A stretch of DNA of 64,000 nt from Alteromonas sp. LOR (lineage in GTDB: Bacteria > Pseudomonadota > Gammaproteobacteria > Enterobacterales > Alteromonadaceae), in contig NZ_JQFW01000049.1 in NCBI RefSeq assembly GCF_000753865.1, forward strand, positions 62,001 to 126,000. The letters run 5' to 3'. The number at the start of each line of letters is the position of its first letter. The stretch's first letter is position 1. Of this stretch, positions 28,031 to 36,750 are shown one piece after another. The translations under genes were made by a program, and so were the position numbers. The notes under the pieces were generated by a model. The model saw nothing but the letters and a program-made list of their open reading frames with translations, was not told the DNA's origin and ran no database searches.

Positions 28031-28044
28031 TAGATTACCTCTTA

Positions 28045-28626
28045 TTAAATTTGCTGCCATTTTGGCGCGTGCACTCGCTCAACTAAGGCAATTTGTTGTT
28101 GATAAACATGGTGTAGCATTTTGATTAACGCTGAATTATCAGGGTCCTCTTTTAATGCTGCTTTGATGGCATCTGCTGCCGTATCTAATTCATTTAATTG
28201 CTGCTGCCAGTCTTTTGTTAGCGCTGGCGTAGTTTCATAACTTGCGAGTAATCCCGTAATGTATTGACGCTGCTGTAAGCTTTGTGCTTCAACAAGTTCG
28301 TAGTTATTCACTGAACCATCTTTATGTGTTGAGCCCGGCGCGTTAACCAACATATCAGTAGGTTGTGATGCTGAAGGGTTACCAATAGGCGTTAAAAACC
28401 ACAGCATGGAGCACACAACAGCAAACGCGGCAGCCACTGCCCACAGGCCTTTTGAGGCGAACACTGCCTGACGCCCGCCATGCTCATTGATTACAGCGCT
28501 ACCTTCTGCCCCGTCATCTTGACGGGTTAACCCTAGTTCAATACCACGCCAAAGATCTCGCTCTGGCTGACGTTCTTTTTTCAATTCGTTAAGGCGCTGT
28601 AACAACTGTTTATCCGCATTACTCAT
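28045..28626 (-). CDS. Putative anti-sigma factor, single-pass membrane protein
   Basis: 193 residues. A charged cytoplasmic N-terminus (about 1-70, with QRLNELKKERQPERDLW) precedes one membrane helix (about 80-98). The C-terminal region is helix-forming, Gln/Leu rich, and probably periplasmic. No zinc-binding HxxxCxxC motif is present, so it is not a ZAS-type anti-sigma. The assignment rests on position: its ATG overlaps the stop of the sigma gene (ATGAGTAA), giving tight translational coupling. Confidence 0.6.
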   Translation of the reverse strand: MSNADKQLLQRLNELKKERQPERDLWRGIELGLTRQDDGAEGSAVINEHGGRQAVFASKGLWAVAAAFAVVCSMLWFLTPIGNPSASQPTDMLVNAPGSTHKDGSVNNYELVEAQSLQQRQYITGLLASYETTPALTKDWQQQLNELDTAADAIKAALKEDPDNSALIKMLHHVYQQQIALVERVHAPKWQQI

Positions 28627-29194
28627 CGGTACACCCCATTGCATGTTTTAAAAGCCCTCTGGCTCGATGCAGCTGTGCTTTGCTCGAGCCCACCGCCATA
28701 TTGAGCATGCTGGCTATCTCTTCATGTCGATAGCCTTCTATTGCATAAAGTACGAACACAAGTCGGGCTCGTTCTGGCAACGCGCGAATATGCGTGTCTA
28801 AATCATGATCATTTGTTTCTTGAGGCGCTACAGGCTCTGTAATGCTGCTGGTCTCTATATTTAGCATGCGCTGAAACCAACTGCGCTGCTTACGCATATA
28901 GGAGATAGTGACATTCGCCGTCACGCTGTGTAGCCAAGTAGAAAATTGACTATTGCCATCGTAGCTGGCAATTTTTCTCCATAGCTGAATAAACACCTCT
29001 TGCGACGCATCTTCGGCTAAGCTTTTGTCGCCAGTTAAGCGGTAACATAGTGCATAGACGCGGCCTATATGCTGCTCGTATAGCGTCTTAAAAGCGTATT
29101 TACTGCCCGCTTTTACGTCAGCGATTACCTCGCTTTGTGATTTAGCGGTAAAAACCGCTCTGTCGCAACAAATGCGTTGGTGGCCTTGCTCCAT
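28619..29194 (-). CDS. ECF sigma-70 family sigma factor
   Basis: 191 residues. Region 2 (about 32-100) has FKTLYEQHIGRVYALCYRLTG and AEDASQEVFIQLWRKIASYDG. Region 4 (about 130-185) has LPERARLVFVLYAIEGYRHEEIA and the HTH SSKAQLHRARGLLK. It directs RNA polymerase to stress-type promoters. It heads an operon with the membrane anti-sigma candidate and the DUF4097 protein. AAGAGAG precedes the ATG. Its signal is unknown. Confidence 0.92.
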   Translation of the reverse strand: MEQGHQRICCDRAVFTAKSQSEVIADVKAGSKYAFKTLYEQHIGRVYALCYRLTGDKSLAEDASQEVFIQLWRKIASYDGNSQFSTWLHSVTANVTISYMRKQRSWFQRMLNIETSSITEPVAPQETNDHDLDTHIRALPERARLVFVLYAIEGYRHEEIASMLNMAVGSSKAQLHRARGLLKHAMGCTDE

Positions 29195-29213
29195 TACGCT
29201 CTCTTTTTTGTGT

Positions 29214-29238
29214 ACACTGTAATAGAAAATGTCAGTGT
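29214..29238. promoter_or_regulatory. Inverted repeat between the sigma factor and MOSC genes
   Basis: ACACTG and CAGTGT arms with a 13-base spacer in the divergent promoter region. It could be an operator for either gene; no family assignment. Confidence 0.25.
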
Positions 29239-29327
29239 GGCACTTGTTAGTGTTATAACCTTAGTCGTAGCCTATAGTAGAAAGGTTTAAAGAAAAAAAT
29301 AAGTTTTTTCAAAAACGCGGAGTCGGT

Positions 29328-29963
29328 ATGTCAGAATTTAAAGTCAATGCACTGTTTGCAGGTCAACCAAGCCCTTTAGGGCCGAGAGGAGCACCCAGCA
29401 GTATTGTAAAAGAGCCGGTGTCTCAACTCACTGTGCATACCGATAAAACTGATGAAGATTTACAGGCAAACAAGCGCCTTCACGGTGGCCCTGAAAAAGT
29501 GCTGCATCAATATAATCCCACTAACTACCTTACCCTTCGCAAACATTTCCCCGAGGGAGAGTTTGTACCCGGCAGCATAGGTGAAAACCTGAGTGTTGAG
29601 GGCATGGACGACGCAACAGTTTTCATTGGCGATATTTGGCAATTTGGTGAGGTTCAATTACAGGTGAGTGCTCCAAGAGCGCCTTGCAGCAAAATATCTC
29701 AACGATTTGGTATATCAAATTTAGACAGATTTGTGGGTGAAAGAGGCATCACAGGTTGGTATTACCGAGTGTTAAAAACCGGCGTTATTCATCCCGGCGA
29801 TGAGGTGCGTTTGATTGAACGCCAGGACAACACCGTTAGTGTGCATGAACTCATGCAGTGTACGCACACAAAAACAGATAAAGCCTTGGCAACAGCACTG
29901 TCTTCGCTCTCCGTTCTTGATGATGAATGGCGATTGAAGTGTGAAAAAATTAGCAAACGTTAA
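29328..29963 (+). CDS. MOSC domain protein (YiiM-like)
   Basis: 211 residues. The MOSC core has LHGGPEKVLHQY, PGSIGENLSVEGM, and APRAPCSKISQRFG with the conserved Cys that binds molybdenum cofactor in relatives. A small helical 3-alpha domain follows at the C-terminus (about 165-205). YiiM of E. coli reduces N-hydroxylated bases such as 6-hydroxylaminopurine; a similar detoxifying role is inferred. GGAG lies five bases before the ATG. It is transcribed away from the sigma operon. Confidence 0.86.
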   Translation: MSEFKVNALFAGQPSPLGPRGAPSSIVKEPVSQLTVHTDKTDEDLQANKRLHGGPEKVLHQYNPTNYLTLRKHFPEGEFVPGSIGENLSVEGMDDATVFIGDIWQFGEVQLQVSAPRAPCSKISQRFGISNLDRFVGERGITGWYYRVLKTGVIHPGDEVRLIERQDNTVSVHELMQCTHTKTDKALATALSSLSVLDDEWRLKCEKISKR

Positions 29964-29976
29964 GAACTAGGTGGCC

Positions 29977-31059
29977 TTAAAAGGTCACCTCTTCCCCCTC
30001 ATTGAGAATATACAGCGGGATGGTGTTATCTAACTGCTTGTCCATTTCTATTAACCTAAACAGTGCTGAGTGGGAGGTTTTATCACCCATTTGCCAACTC
30101 GCATTGCCATAACCCCACGGAACAATCACGCCACAGTTCAATTCCTTTGCAGCCACAAGCGTATCTTCTGGCGTGGTGTGCACATTGCGATACCATTTAG
30201 GAGACGACTCACTGAAGTACGAGGCGATAGGAAGTAGGCAAACATCGATACGACCAAATCGATCGCCGATATCTTTAAAGTGAGCTGAGTAACCAGTGTC
30301 GCCGGCAAAGAACAAGGTTTTACCGTTGCGCTCTAGCACCCAACCACCCCATAGCGCTTTGTCATTATCTTCATACAAGAAGGGCACCATTATACGACTG
30401 CTGAAATGATGGGCAGGAACAAAGTGTATGGTGGTATCGCCGAGTGCTTTTTTTGCATACCAAGCCATTTCGGTAATGTTATAGCCGCCAGTAGGAAAGT
30501 GCTCACCAAACCCTAGTGGTACTAGATAGGAGGGCATATTACCAATGTGCTCGATATCCGATTTATTAAAATGATCGTAGTGAATATGGGAATACATGAC
30601 GGCGTCAGTTTGCTCTATTTCTTGTGATGATAGCGCTGAGGCAGGGTTGCGGAAAAAACCATCTGCTAATTTAAATGCCCAATTTACCGGCCAGTCAAAT
30701 TGTTCAAATACGGGGTCAAACAGAAACTGCTGTCCCTCTTCGGTTGTCACCACAAAACTAGCATGCCCTAACCAACGAACGGTAAAGCCGCTATCGATAG
30801 CCAGTGACGGATTGTCACCGCGATAGACACAGTCTTCCATATCGCCTTCACACTTTATTTTGTCAGTAGGCGCATAGCAATTTGTAGTACACGTAATTGG
30901 ATAGCTTGGAAAGTTAGCGTAAAGGTTGCTGAATCGCTCTTCAAATCCATCCGTGCTATCTCGCTTTATCACCGACTCTGAAGGAGCATTAGTCTTAACG
31001 TGGTTTTTTGCGGCGCATCCACATAAAAGCAATACGAGAGATAAAATGACGAACTTCAT
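29977..31059 (-). CDS. MBL-fold metal-dependent hydrolase, lipoprotein
   Basis: About 360 residues. The lipoprotein signal MKFVILSLVLLLCGCAAK has its lipid-bearing Cys at residue 15. The metallo-beta-lactamase fold follows, with the metal motif HIHYDHFN (HxHxDH) near residue 155, then FVPAHHFSSR and a later FAGDTGYSAHF. It resembles the UlaG / NAPE-phospholipase-D-like branch; the substrate is unknown. The ATG at 31059 gives a good lipoprotein signal; an in-frame ATG at 31083 adds eight residues, and neither has a clear ribosome site. It converges with the MOSC gene, with 13 bases between stops. Confidence 0.83.
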   Translation of the reverse strand: MKFVILSLVLLLCGCAAKNHVKTNAPSESVIKRDSTDGFEERFSNLYANFPSYPITCTTNCYAPTDKIKCEGDMEDCVYRGDNPSLAIDSGFTVRWLGHASFVVTTEEGQQFLFDPVFEQFDWPVNWAFKLADGFFRNPASALSSQEIEQTDAVMYSHIHYDHFNKSDIEHIGNMPSYLVPLGFGEHFPTGGYNITEMAWYAKKALGDTTIHFVPAHHFSSRIMVPFLYEDNDKALWGGWVLERNGKTLFFAGDTGYSAHFKDIGDRFGRIDVCLLPIASYFSESSPKWYRNVHTTPEDTLVAAKELNCGVIVPWGYGNASWQMGDKTSHSALFRLIEMDKQLDNTIPLYILNEGEEVTF

Positions 31060-31192
31060 AGCGAACGTAATAGCGAGCTGCATAGCGACCTCAAAGAGAA
31101 TTAATACACTGATAGTATTGTATTTATACCTTACCTAGCACAAGTATAAAAATGTAAGTAATACCAGTGTGTATAGGTGATTTTTAGGCATA

Positions 31193-31219
31193 AAAAAACC
31201 GCTCATAAGAGCGGTTTTT
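31193..31219 (-). terminator. Rho-independent terminator of rpsF-rpsR-rplI
   Basis: AAAAACCGCTC / GAGCGGTTTTT with an ATAA loop, 17-43 bases past the rplI stop, ending in a U run on the minus strand. Confidence 0.9.
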
Positions 31220-31235
31220 CTAATTACATGAACGC

Positions 31236-31688
31236 TTACGCTTCAGCAATGATGATCACTTTAATTGAAGTGGTTACATCAGAGTGAATCTGTACGTCGA
31301 TGTCGTACTCACCAGTTTCACGAAGTGTACCGGTAGGTAGTTTAACCTGTGCTTTTTGTACTTCAACGCCAGCTGCAGTAATTGCATCAGCGATGTCACG
31401 TGTACCAACAGAGCCAAACAACTTGCCTTCTTCACCAGCAGGTGCAGCAATTGTAACTTCAGCCAACTCGTTGATTTTTTCAGCGTTTGCGTTTGCAGCA
31501 GCTAGCTGATCAGCAATTTTCGCTTCAAGATCGGCACGACGTGCTTCGAACTTTTCAACGTTGTCTTTAGTTGCAGGAACCGCTTTACCCTGTGGGAAAA
31601 GGAAGTTACGAGCATAACCAGACTTTACAGTCACTTGGTCGCCCAAGCCGCCAAGATTGGCGATTTTATCTAGTAGGATGATGTTCAT
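31236..31688 (-). CDS. rplI: 50S ribosomal protein L9
   Basis: 150 residues. The N-terminal [30 protein letters not shown] is diagnostic. A central helix leads to the C-terminal domain beginning [16 protein letters not shown]. It is last in the rpsF operon, 26 bases after rpsR. Confidence 0.98.
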   Translation of the reverse strand: MNIILLDKIANLGGLGDQVTVKSGYARNFLFPQGKAVPATKDNVEKFEARRADLEAKIADQLAAANANAEKINELAEVTIAAPAGEEGKLFGSVGTRDIADAITAAGVEVQKAQVKLPTGTLRETGEYDIDVQIHSDVTTSIKVIIIAEA

Positions 31689-31714
31689 CTAAGCTACCCC
31701 TTAAGTTCGCCAAA

Positions 31715-31942
31715 TTACTTGTGTGAATCAGTGTACGGAAGCAACGCAAGAAAACGTGCGCGCTTGATCGCAGATGACAGCTGACGCTGATATTTTGCGC
31801 TAGTACCAGTAATACGACTAGGGACAATTTTACCGCTCTCAGTAATGTAGTTCTTAAGAGTAGCGATATCTTTGTAATCTATTTCGGTCACACCTTCTGC
31901 TGTAAAACGGCAGAACTTACGACGTCTGAAAAAACGAGCCAT
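31715..31942 (-). CDS. rpsR: 30S ribosomal protein S18
   Basis: 75 residues, full length, with [12 protein letters not shown] at the N-terminus and [20 protein letters not shown] in the core. The single zinc-independent form is usual for gammaproteobacteria. It starts 11 bases after the rpsF stop, leaving no room for priB. Confidence 0.98.
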   Translation of the reverse strand: MARFFRRRKFCRFTAEGVTEIDYKDIATLKNYITESGKIVPSRITGTSAKYQRQLSSAIKRARFLALLPYTDSHK

Positions 31943-31953
31943 GGGTGATCTCC

Positions 31954-32355
31954 TTAAGCGTTGTCTTCAGTGGTTTCAGTTTTCTTTTCTGCGCGCTCTG
32001 TGCGAGGTGCAGAATCTTCACGACGCTCACGACGAGGCTCTTCTTTCATCATTGGAGAAGGCTCAGTAACAGCGTTTTTAGTGCGCATTACCATGTTACG
32101 CAAGATCACGTCATTGAAACGGAAAGCATTTTCCAATTCGTCAACGGCGTCAGCAGATGCTTCAGCATTGATTAGTACGTAGTGTGCTTTGTGTAGCTTT
32201 TCGATTGGGTAAGCCAATTGACGACGGCCCCAATCTTCTAAACGATGAATCTGACCACCGTCTTGCTTAAGAATAGTAGTATAACGCTCGATCATACCAG
32301 GTACTTGTTCACTCTGATCAGGGTGAACCATAAATACGATTTCGTAATGACGCAT
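31954..32355 (-). CDS. rpsF: 30S ribosomal protein S6
   Basis: 133 residues. The ferredoxin-like core (about 1-95) has [18 protein letters not shown] and [22 protein letters not shown]. The C-terminal tail (about 100-133) is long and strongly charged (Glu/Arg/Lys), a possible target of RimK-type glutamylation; rimK is not in the window. AAGGAG precedes the ATG. Confidence 0.98.
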   Translation of the reverse strand: MRHYEIVFMVHPDQSEQVPGMIERYTTILKQDGGQIHRLEDWGRRQLAYPIEKLHKAHYVLINAEASADAVDELENAFRFNDVILRNMVMRTKNAVTEPSPMMKEEPRRERREDSAPRTERAEKKTETTEDNA

Positions 32356-32534
32356 TATAGCTCCTTACGGTTGTAGCCTCGACAGTACAGCCAACTGTAT
32401 GGAGACAAGGAACGAATTGGGATGGCTGTAAGGGCGCGCATTATACGCATACCGTTAAAATTGCACAAGCATTAATCACTGCCATATTTAACAGTTCTGG
32501 AGGGATGTACACTTTACTGTTATTGGGGGACGGC

Positions 32535-33707
32535 TTAGATAGGAATTTTCAGCGAGAATTCTGTTTTCGAGGCATCTGATTCTACAGTTAACGTTCCGTT
32601 GTGGGCGCTGGAAATTTGCGATGCGATAAAAAGCCCAAGCCCTAGGCCACCTGTATCTCGATGATTTTGCTGTCGCCAAAACGGCTGAAATAGTCGTGAC
32701 ATCGCATCAGGTGAAATGGCATCTCCGTGATTGGAAACTCGGACGACCAAGCTGTTATCAACAATATTCCCATTCACCTGAATCGGCCGGGTATCATCGC
32801 CATGCACAATGGCGTTTATTAAAAGGTTAGACAGTACTTGGCTAATCCGTTCAGGGTCGCAATGCACCTTACCCTTTACATTGATATCGCATTGTATATT
32901 GCACTGCTCATGCAGCAGCGTTAACTCTGACACTGTATGCAGTAAAACGCTATTGAGGTTGTCAACATACTGCGTGTTAAGGGGAATACGACTTCCCATT
33001 TTGCCATGGGTGAAATCCATAACATCTGATATCAGCCTAGACATTCTACTTGCACTGTTATCCATACGTGTTAGCACGTTTTTGGCCGTATCGTCCTGGA
33101 TAATATCAGATAAAAAGTCGATCCCCATTTTTAGTGACGATAGAGGCGTTCTAATATCGTGCCCTAAAATAGCGATGTATTGCTCACGCAACTTAGCTGC
33201 CGACTGCTCGTCAAAAAGGGCCGCTTTTGTATCCTCTAGGGCCTCGCTTATTCTGATTTGGCGAGAGATGAGTGCAGCGAAAGAAGATATCTGATTAGTA
33301 ATAAGTTCGGTTTTAAGCGTTGCAGGACGAGGGTCTAAACCGCAAATAGTGCCAAAAAAATTGCCGTCAGTATCGTATATAGGGTATGAGAAATAGCTTT
33401 CAAAGCCATACATTTGTGGGATCGGGCTTTGCTTAAACTCGTCATCTTCAGACGCATGTTCAATAATAATGGGCTGCTGAGAAATTCTTACCGAATTACA
33501 GAAGGTGGTTTGTATATCAAGCTTGTCACCTGGGTTCAGATTGAACTCGATACGGTCGAGTACAGAACACATAGTCCATTCTTGTTTGGTTACTCGAGCC
33601 ACACAAATAAATCGTAATCCTGTTACATCCGCAAGCATTTCCATAATGTGCGGAATAACATCAATAGTTTGTATAACGCTAATATCCTTTGGGACTTTAA
33701 TGCTCAC
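32535..33707 (-). CDS. GAF-domain sensor histidine kinase, soluble
   Basis: 390 residues with no membrane helix. The GAF domain (about 15-155) includes FGTICGLDPRPATL. The HisKA dimerisation box GHDIRTPLSSLK has phospho-acceptor His183. The HATPase domain (about 270-390) has the N-box LINAIVHGD and G-box GGLGLGLFIASQI. No response regulator gene is adjacent, so it is an orphan kinase. Its upstream region carries three tandem 18-bp repeats. It resembles light- or redox-sensing GAF kinases in layout, but the ligand is unknown. Confidence 0.88.
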   Translation of the reverse strand: MSIKVPKDISVIQTIDVIPHIMEMLADVTGLRFICVARVTKQEWTMCSVLDRIEFNLNPGDKLDIQTTFCNSVRISQQPIIIEHASEDDEFKQSPIPQMYGFESYFSYPIYDTDGNFFGTICGLDPRPATLKTELITNQISSFAALISRQIRISEALEDTKAALFDEQSAAKLREQYIAILGHDIRTPLSSLKMGIDFLSDIIQDDTAKNVLTRMDNSASRMSRLISDVMDFTHGKMGSRIPLNTQYVDNLNSVLLHTVSELTLLHEQCNIQCDINVKGKVHCDPERISQVLSNLLINAIVHGDDTRPIQVNGNIVDNSLVVRVSNHGDAISPDAMSRLFQPFWRQQNHRDTGGLGLGLFIASQISSAHNGTLTVESDASKTEFSLKIPI

Positions 33708-33738
33708 GGGCAGCTTTCTCCATTTTTGAGTATTCCGT

Positions 33739-33792
33739 TTCTCAATCTATTCTTTATTCTCAATCTGTTTTTTACTCTCAATTTGTTTCTTA
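33739..33792. repeat. Three tandem 18-bp imperfect repeats
   Basis: Units at 33739-33756, 33757-33774 and 33775-33792 share the core TCTCAAT followed by a T-rich tail; units differ at a few positions. They lie 32-85 bases upstream of the GAF histidine kinase start codon, in its presumed promoter or leader. Confidence 0.7.
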
Positions 33793-33986
33793 AAAGGCCA
33801 TTGAAGAAAAAGCAGCATCGCCATGGAATTAGCATTGTCCCCATCCATATGGTGACACTGAACCCTACAAAATAAAAGGTGTTATTTATGTTTATGAATT
33901 GGCTGTGACGTCCCGAGTGCTCTACACAACGTACATTTTAAAAAGCGAATATTAAATATTATGCAGCGAAGAAGAATTAACCTAAT

Positions 33987-34006
33987 AACTGTTTATTTAT
34001 ACAGTT
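33987..34006. promoter_or_regulatory. LexA (SOS) box of yebG
   Basis: AACTGTTTATTTATACAGTT: CTG-N10-CAG with symmetric flanks, close to the gammaproteobacterial LexA consensus. It ends 44 bases before the yebG ATG. A second, shorter CTGTACAG lies just downstream at 34012-34019 but is not a proper LexA site. Confidence 0.88.
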
Positions 34007-34050
34007 AAATACTGTACAGTTTTCGAGAACTTAAAAGAAGGGGACCTACC

Positions 34051-34338
34051 ATGGCCATTACCACACAGTATGTTGTTACGCACAAAGGGGTAGAAAAATT
34101 GGTAACTACCGACAAAAAAGAAGCTGATCAGTACGACAAGATGCTCGATGCAGCAGATAACTTAGCGCAATATATCCAAGCGAAGGGTATTGGTCTTGAT
34201 GACAGCGCGTTAGAAGAACTCTCAATCTTGCTGTCTAAAAACAAAGACAAGATCAGTAAAATATTTAAGGGCTCGTCTGCTGAAAGCGTACTGGAAGACG
34301 AAAGCGCAGAAGTGGTAAAACTCAAAGCTAACGGCTAG
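34051..34338 (+). CDS. yebG: YebG family DNA-damage-inducible protein
   Basis: 95 residues. The N-terminal half matches YebG (TTQYVVTHKGVEKLVTTDKKEADQYDKMLD). The C-terminal half is acidic and Ser/Glu rich. In E. coli YebG is SOS-induced and of unknown biochemical role. AAGGGGA lies seven bases upstream of the ATG and a LexA box lies further up, so SOS control is well supported. Confidence 0.9.
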   Translation: MAITTQYVVTHKGVEKLVTTDKKEADQYDKMLDAADNLAQYIQAKGIGLDDSALEELSILLSKNKDKISKIFKGSSAESVLEDESAEVVKLKANG

Positions 34339-34353
34339 CAAACAGCCGTTAGC
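34327..34353. repeat. Inverted repeat at the yebG stop codon
   Basis: Perfect ten-base arms GCTAACGGCT and AGCCGTTAGC with a seven-base loop, covering the stop codon. No U run follows, so it may be an mRNA-stabilising hairpin or a weak terminator. Confidence 0.45.
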
Positions 34354-34535
34354 ACGCGTGCTTTCTACGGTGCTTGCTCCTGCCTTTATATTAAGCTGCC
34401 CTAAAGCTAGGGCTCGCTTTCTATGACTTACTATCTCAATAATCTTGATTAGGGCTGAACATCTAAGACATGTAAGTCACTTCGTTATTCGATAATATAG
34501 AAGAATGAAGATTGAGATAGTAGTTAGGAGTTAGC

Positions 34536-35315
34536 GTGAAAGCAGGCGTTAGTGCAACAGAAAGCCCAAAGACAAACGGTTCTTATAACATTGCCATTGC
34601 TATAGATAACGTTAGCTTTTCCCATAACGCTGCTCATAGTGAAAGAGCCCGCCCTTTTATTGAAATAGATCAGTGGCATTTGTACCGTGGAGAGCATGTG
34701 TTTCTTTCCGGCCCATCGGGAAGCGGCAAAAGCACGTTTTTAAACTTGCTAAGCGGCACACTTACACCTGACAGCGGTACAATATCACTCTTGGAACAGC
34801 CTTTTTCTGCACTTTCTAATAAGCAGCGGGATCGATTTCGCGCTAACAATATTGGCGTTGTGTTTCAGCAGTTTAATCTCATTCCCTACCTGTCTGTTAA
34901 ACAAAATATTAAGGCCGCGCTCTATTTTGCCGGTGCAAATATAAAGGACAAAGCCCTTGATGAGCGGATATTGACGCTACTTAACGACTTACAGCTATCA
35001 AACCAACTGTTAAATGCGAAAGCAGACACCCTAAGCGTGGGTCAACAGCAACGCGTTGCCATTGCCCGCGCACTCATCAATACGCCTGATATTTTAATTG
35101 TCGATGAGCCCACATCAGCCCTTGATGCCAAAGCAAGAGATAGCTTCATGGACGTGCTAAAAAAACTCGCCAAAAACAGTGCGTTGGTTTTTGTCAGTCA
35201 CGACCCTTACTTAAAGAAGTATTTCTCAAGGCATATAAGTATGCACCAATTTACCCCGAATCATCAAAAAGTCACTGATGTGCCTACTGCCTCTAGGGAC
35301 GTATCACCGTGTTAA
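34536..35315 (+). CDS. ABC transporter ATP-binding protein (LolD/MacB type)
   Basis: 259 residues. Walker A GPSGSGKST starts at residue 59; the Q-loop is in VFQQFNLIP. The signature is LSVGQQQRVAIARA, and Walker B LIVDEPTSALD is followed by the H-loop FVSHD. The GTG start at 34536 has AGGAG five bases upstream. Its end overlaps the permease start by seven bases, so the two form one unit. The family partners FtsX-like permeases and usually powers extrusion or envelope processes rather than bulk import. Confidence 0.92.
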   Translation: MKAGVSATESPKTNGSYNIAIAIDNVSFSHNAAHSERARPFIEIDQWHLYRGEHVFLSGPSGSGKSTFLNLLSGTLTPDSGTISLLEQPFSALSNKQRDRFRANNIGVVFQQFNLIPYLSVKQNIKAALYFAGANIKDKALDERILTLLNDLQLSNQLLNAKADTLSVGQQQRVAIARALINTPDILIVDEPTSALDAKARDSFMDVLKKLAKNSALVFVSHDPYLKKYFSRHISMHQFTPNHQKVTDVPTASRDVSPC

Positions 35316-36736
35316 CCACAATCGCGATAGAAAGTTTAAAGCGCCGCAAGAACACTGCACTTCTTACGTTAGTGAGCATTGTGATTAGTGTGAGTTTACT
35401 GCTTAGTGTTGATATTATTCGTTCTCAGGTGAAAGACAGTTTCACGCGCACGGTGTCGGGCGTTGATGTGATTGTAGGAGCGCCAAGCGGCCAGCTTAAT
35501 TTATTGCTGTCGTCTGTCTTTAACTTAACCACACCGTCGAAAGGGATTAGTTGGGACAGCGTAATTTCGCTCAACAGCGACCCCCGTGTATCTTGGCTAA
35601 TTCCTTTATCGCTTGGCGATACACACAGCGGGTATCGCGTCATCGGTACTACTAACGCTTACTTTGAGCATTTCAAATATGGCGATAAACAACCTTTGGT
35701 GTTTGCTGAAGGGGGCCCATTCGCCCACGTGGGCTCAGCAGTTATTGGCGCTGACGTTGCAGAGTCTTTAGGTTACCGCGTTGACGATAGTATTGTTATA
35801 TCTCATGGCTTAGGAAATGTGTCCTTTCGTCAGCACGACAGCTTTCCTTTTTCAGTGGCTGGCGTGTTAGAGAAAACAGGCACTCCTGTTGATAAAGCGG
35901 TGTATGTCACGCTTATTGGCCTTGAAAGAGCCCATGAACATGCTGGCCATTCCGGCATAGTTAAGCCATCCCAATCCATCCAGCGCCCGTCAAACTTACA
36001 CGCTCAGGCACACGCACATACTGACGGTGAAACTGCTGTTCACGGTAACAGTGAGCATAAAGGAATCAGTCACGAAGAAGCTGGCCATGAAAAAGAGTCG
36101 TACGAGGGCGATAATCCCCCCCATTCCCACGAAGAGGAACCTGATCGCCAACGCATGGGTGAGATGAACGTTGAAAACAATAATGTTTCATCGGTGTCTG
36201 CGGTGATGCTGGGACTTAAAAATCGCGTAACCGCTCTGCAACTACAATATCAACTTAATCAGCGAAGCAATGAACCCGTGCTCGCCATACTGCCGGGCAT
36301 GGCACTCGCTGAGTTATGGCAAATTATGGGGAATGTGGAGGCCCTGCTTTTGCTGTTGTCTTCACTTATTGTGGTGTCAGCCCTTATTGGCCTAGCCACC
36401 ATGCTATTGGCGACCATGCGAGAGCGTTATCAAGAAATCGCGGTACTACGCACTATTGGCGCAAGTCCAGCCGCCCTTCTTATATTAGTACAGCTAGAGG
36501 CGCTGCTTATCGCGTTGGCTGGATGCGGTGTCAGTATGCTGCTGGTAACAGGCTTGCTCACTGTGCTCAAGCCATGGTTAAGCGCTGAGTTTGGCTTATT
36601 TTTAAGTGATACTCTTCTGTCTTCAAACAGCCTAGCAATAGTTATACTTGTATTATTAAGCACTTACATAGTGTCATTTTTTCCAGCCTATGCCGCGTAT
36701 AAACGCGGCTTACACGCTGAATTAAACAGTCAATAA
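35309..36736 (+). CDS. FtsX/MacB-type ABC permease with His-rich loop
   Basis: 475 residues. The first membrane helix is at about 15-35, then a large periplasmic domain, then three C-terminal helices (about 340-470) typical of the FtsX fold. Residues about 208-280 of the periplasmic part are unusually rich in His, about twelve, mixed with Glu and Asp (for example HAQAHAH and PPHSHEEE). That suggests metal binding, most likely zinc, and would fit a metal-linked ABC system. The start is GTG at 35309. No periplasmic binding protein gene is adjacent. Confidence 0.85.
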   Translation: MLTTIAIESLKRRKNTALLTLVSIVISVSLLLSVDIIRSQVKDSFTRTVSGVDVIVGAPSGQLNLLLSSVFNLTTPSKGISWDSVISLNSDPRVSWLIPLSLGDTHSGYRVIGTTNAYFEHFKYGDKQPLVFAEGGPFAHVGSAVIGADVAESLGYRVDDSIVISHGLGNVSFRQHDSFPFSVAGVLEKTGTPVDKAVYVTLIGLERAHEHAGHSGIVKPSQSIQRPSNLHAQAHAHTDGETAVHGNSEHKGISHEEAGHEKESYEGDNPPHSHEEEPDRQRMGEMNVENNNVSSVSAVMLGLKNRVTALQLQYQLNQRSNEPVLAILPGMALAELWQIMGNVEALLLLLSSLIVVSALIGLATMLLATMRERYQEIAVLRTIGASPAALLILVQLEALLIALAGCGVSMLLVTGLLTVLKPWLSAEFGLFLSDTLLSSNSLAIVILVLLSTYIVSFFPAYAAYKRGLHAELNSQ

Positions 36737-36750
36737 CACGCAAGTTATTG

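Noticed and set aside
31030..31095. Short ATAGCGA repeats at the start of the MBL gene
   Set aside because: Three loose copies within coding sequence or start region; too short and irregular to call.
34012..34019. Second LexA-like CTGTACAG next to the SOS box
   Set aside because: The spacing between CTG and CAG is too short for LexA.
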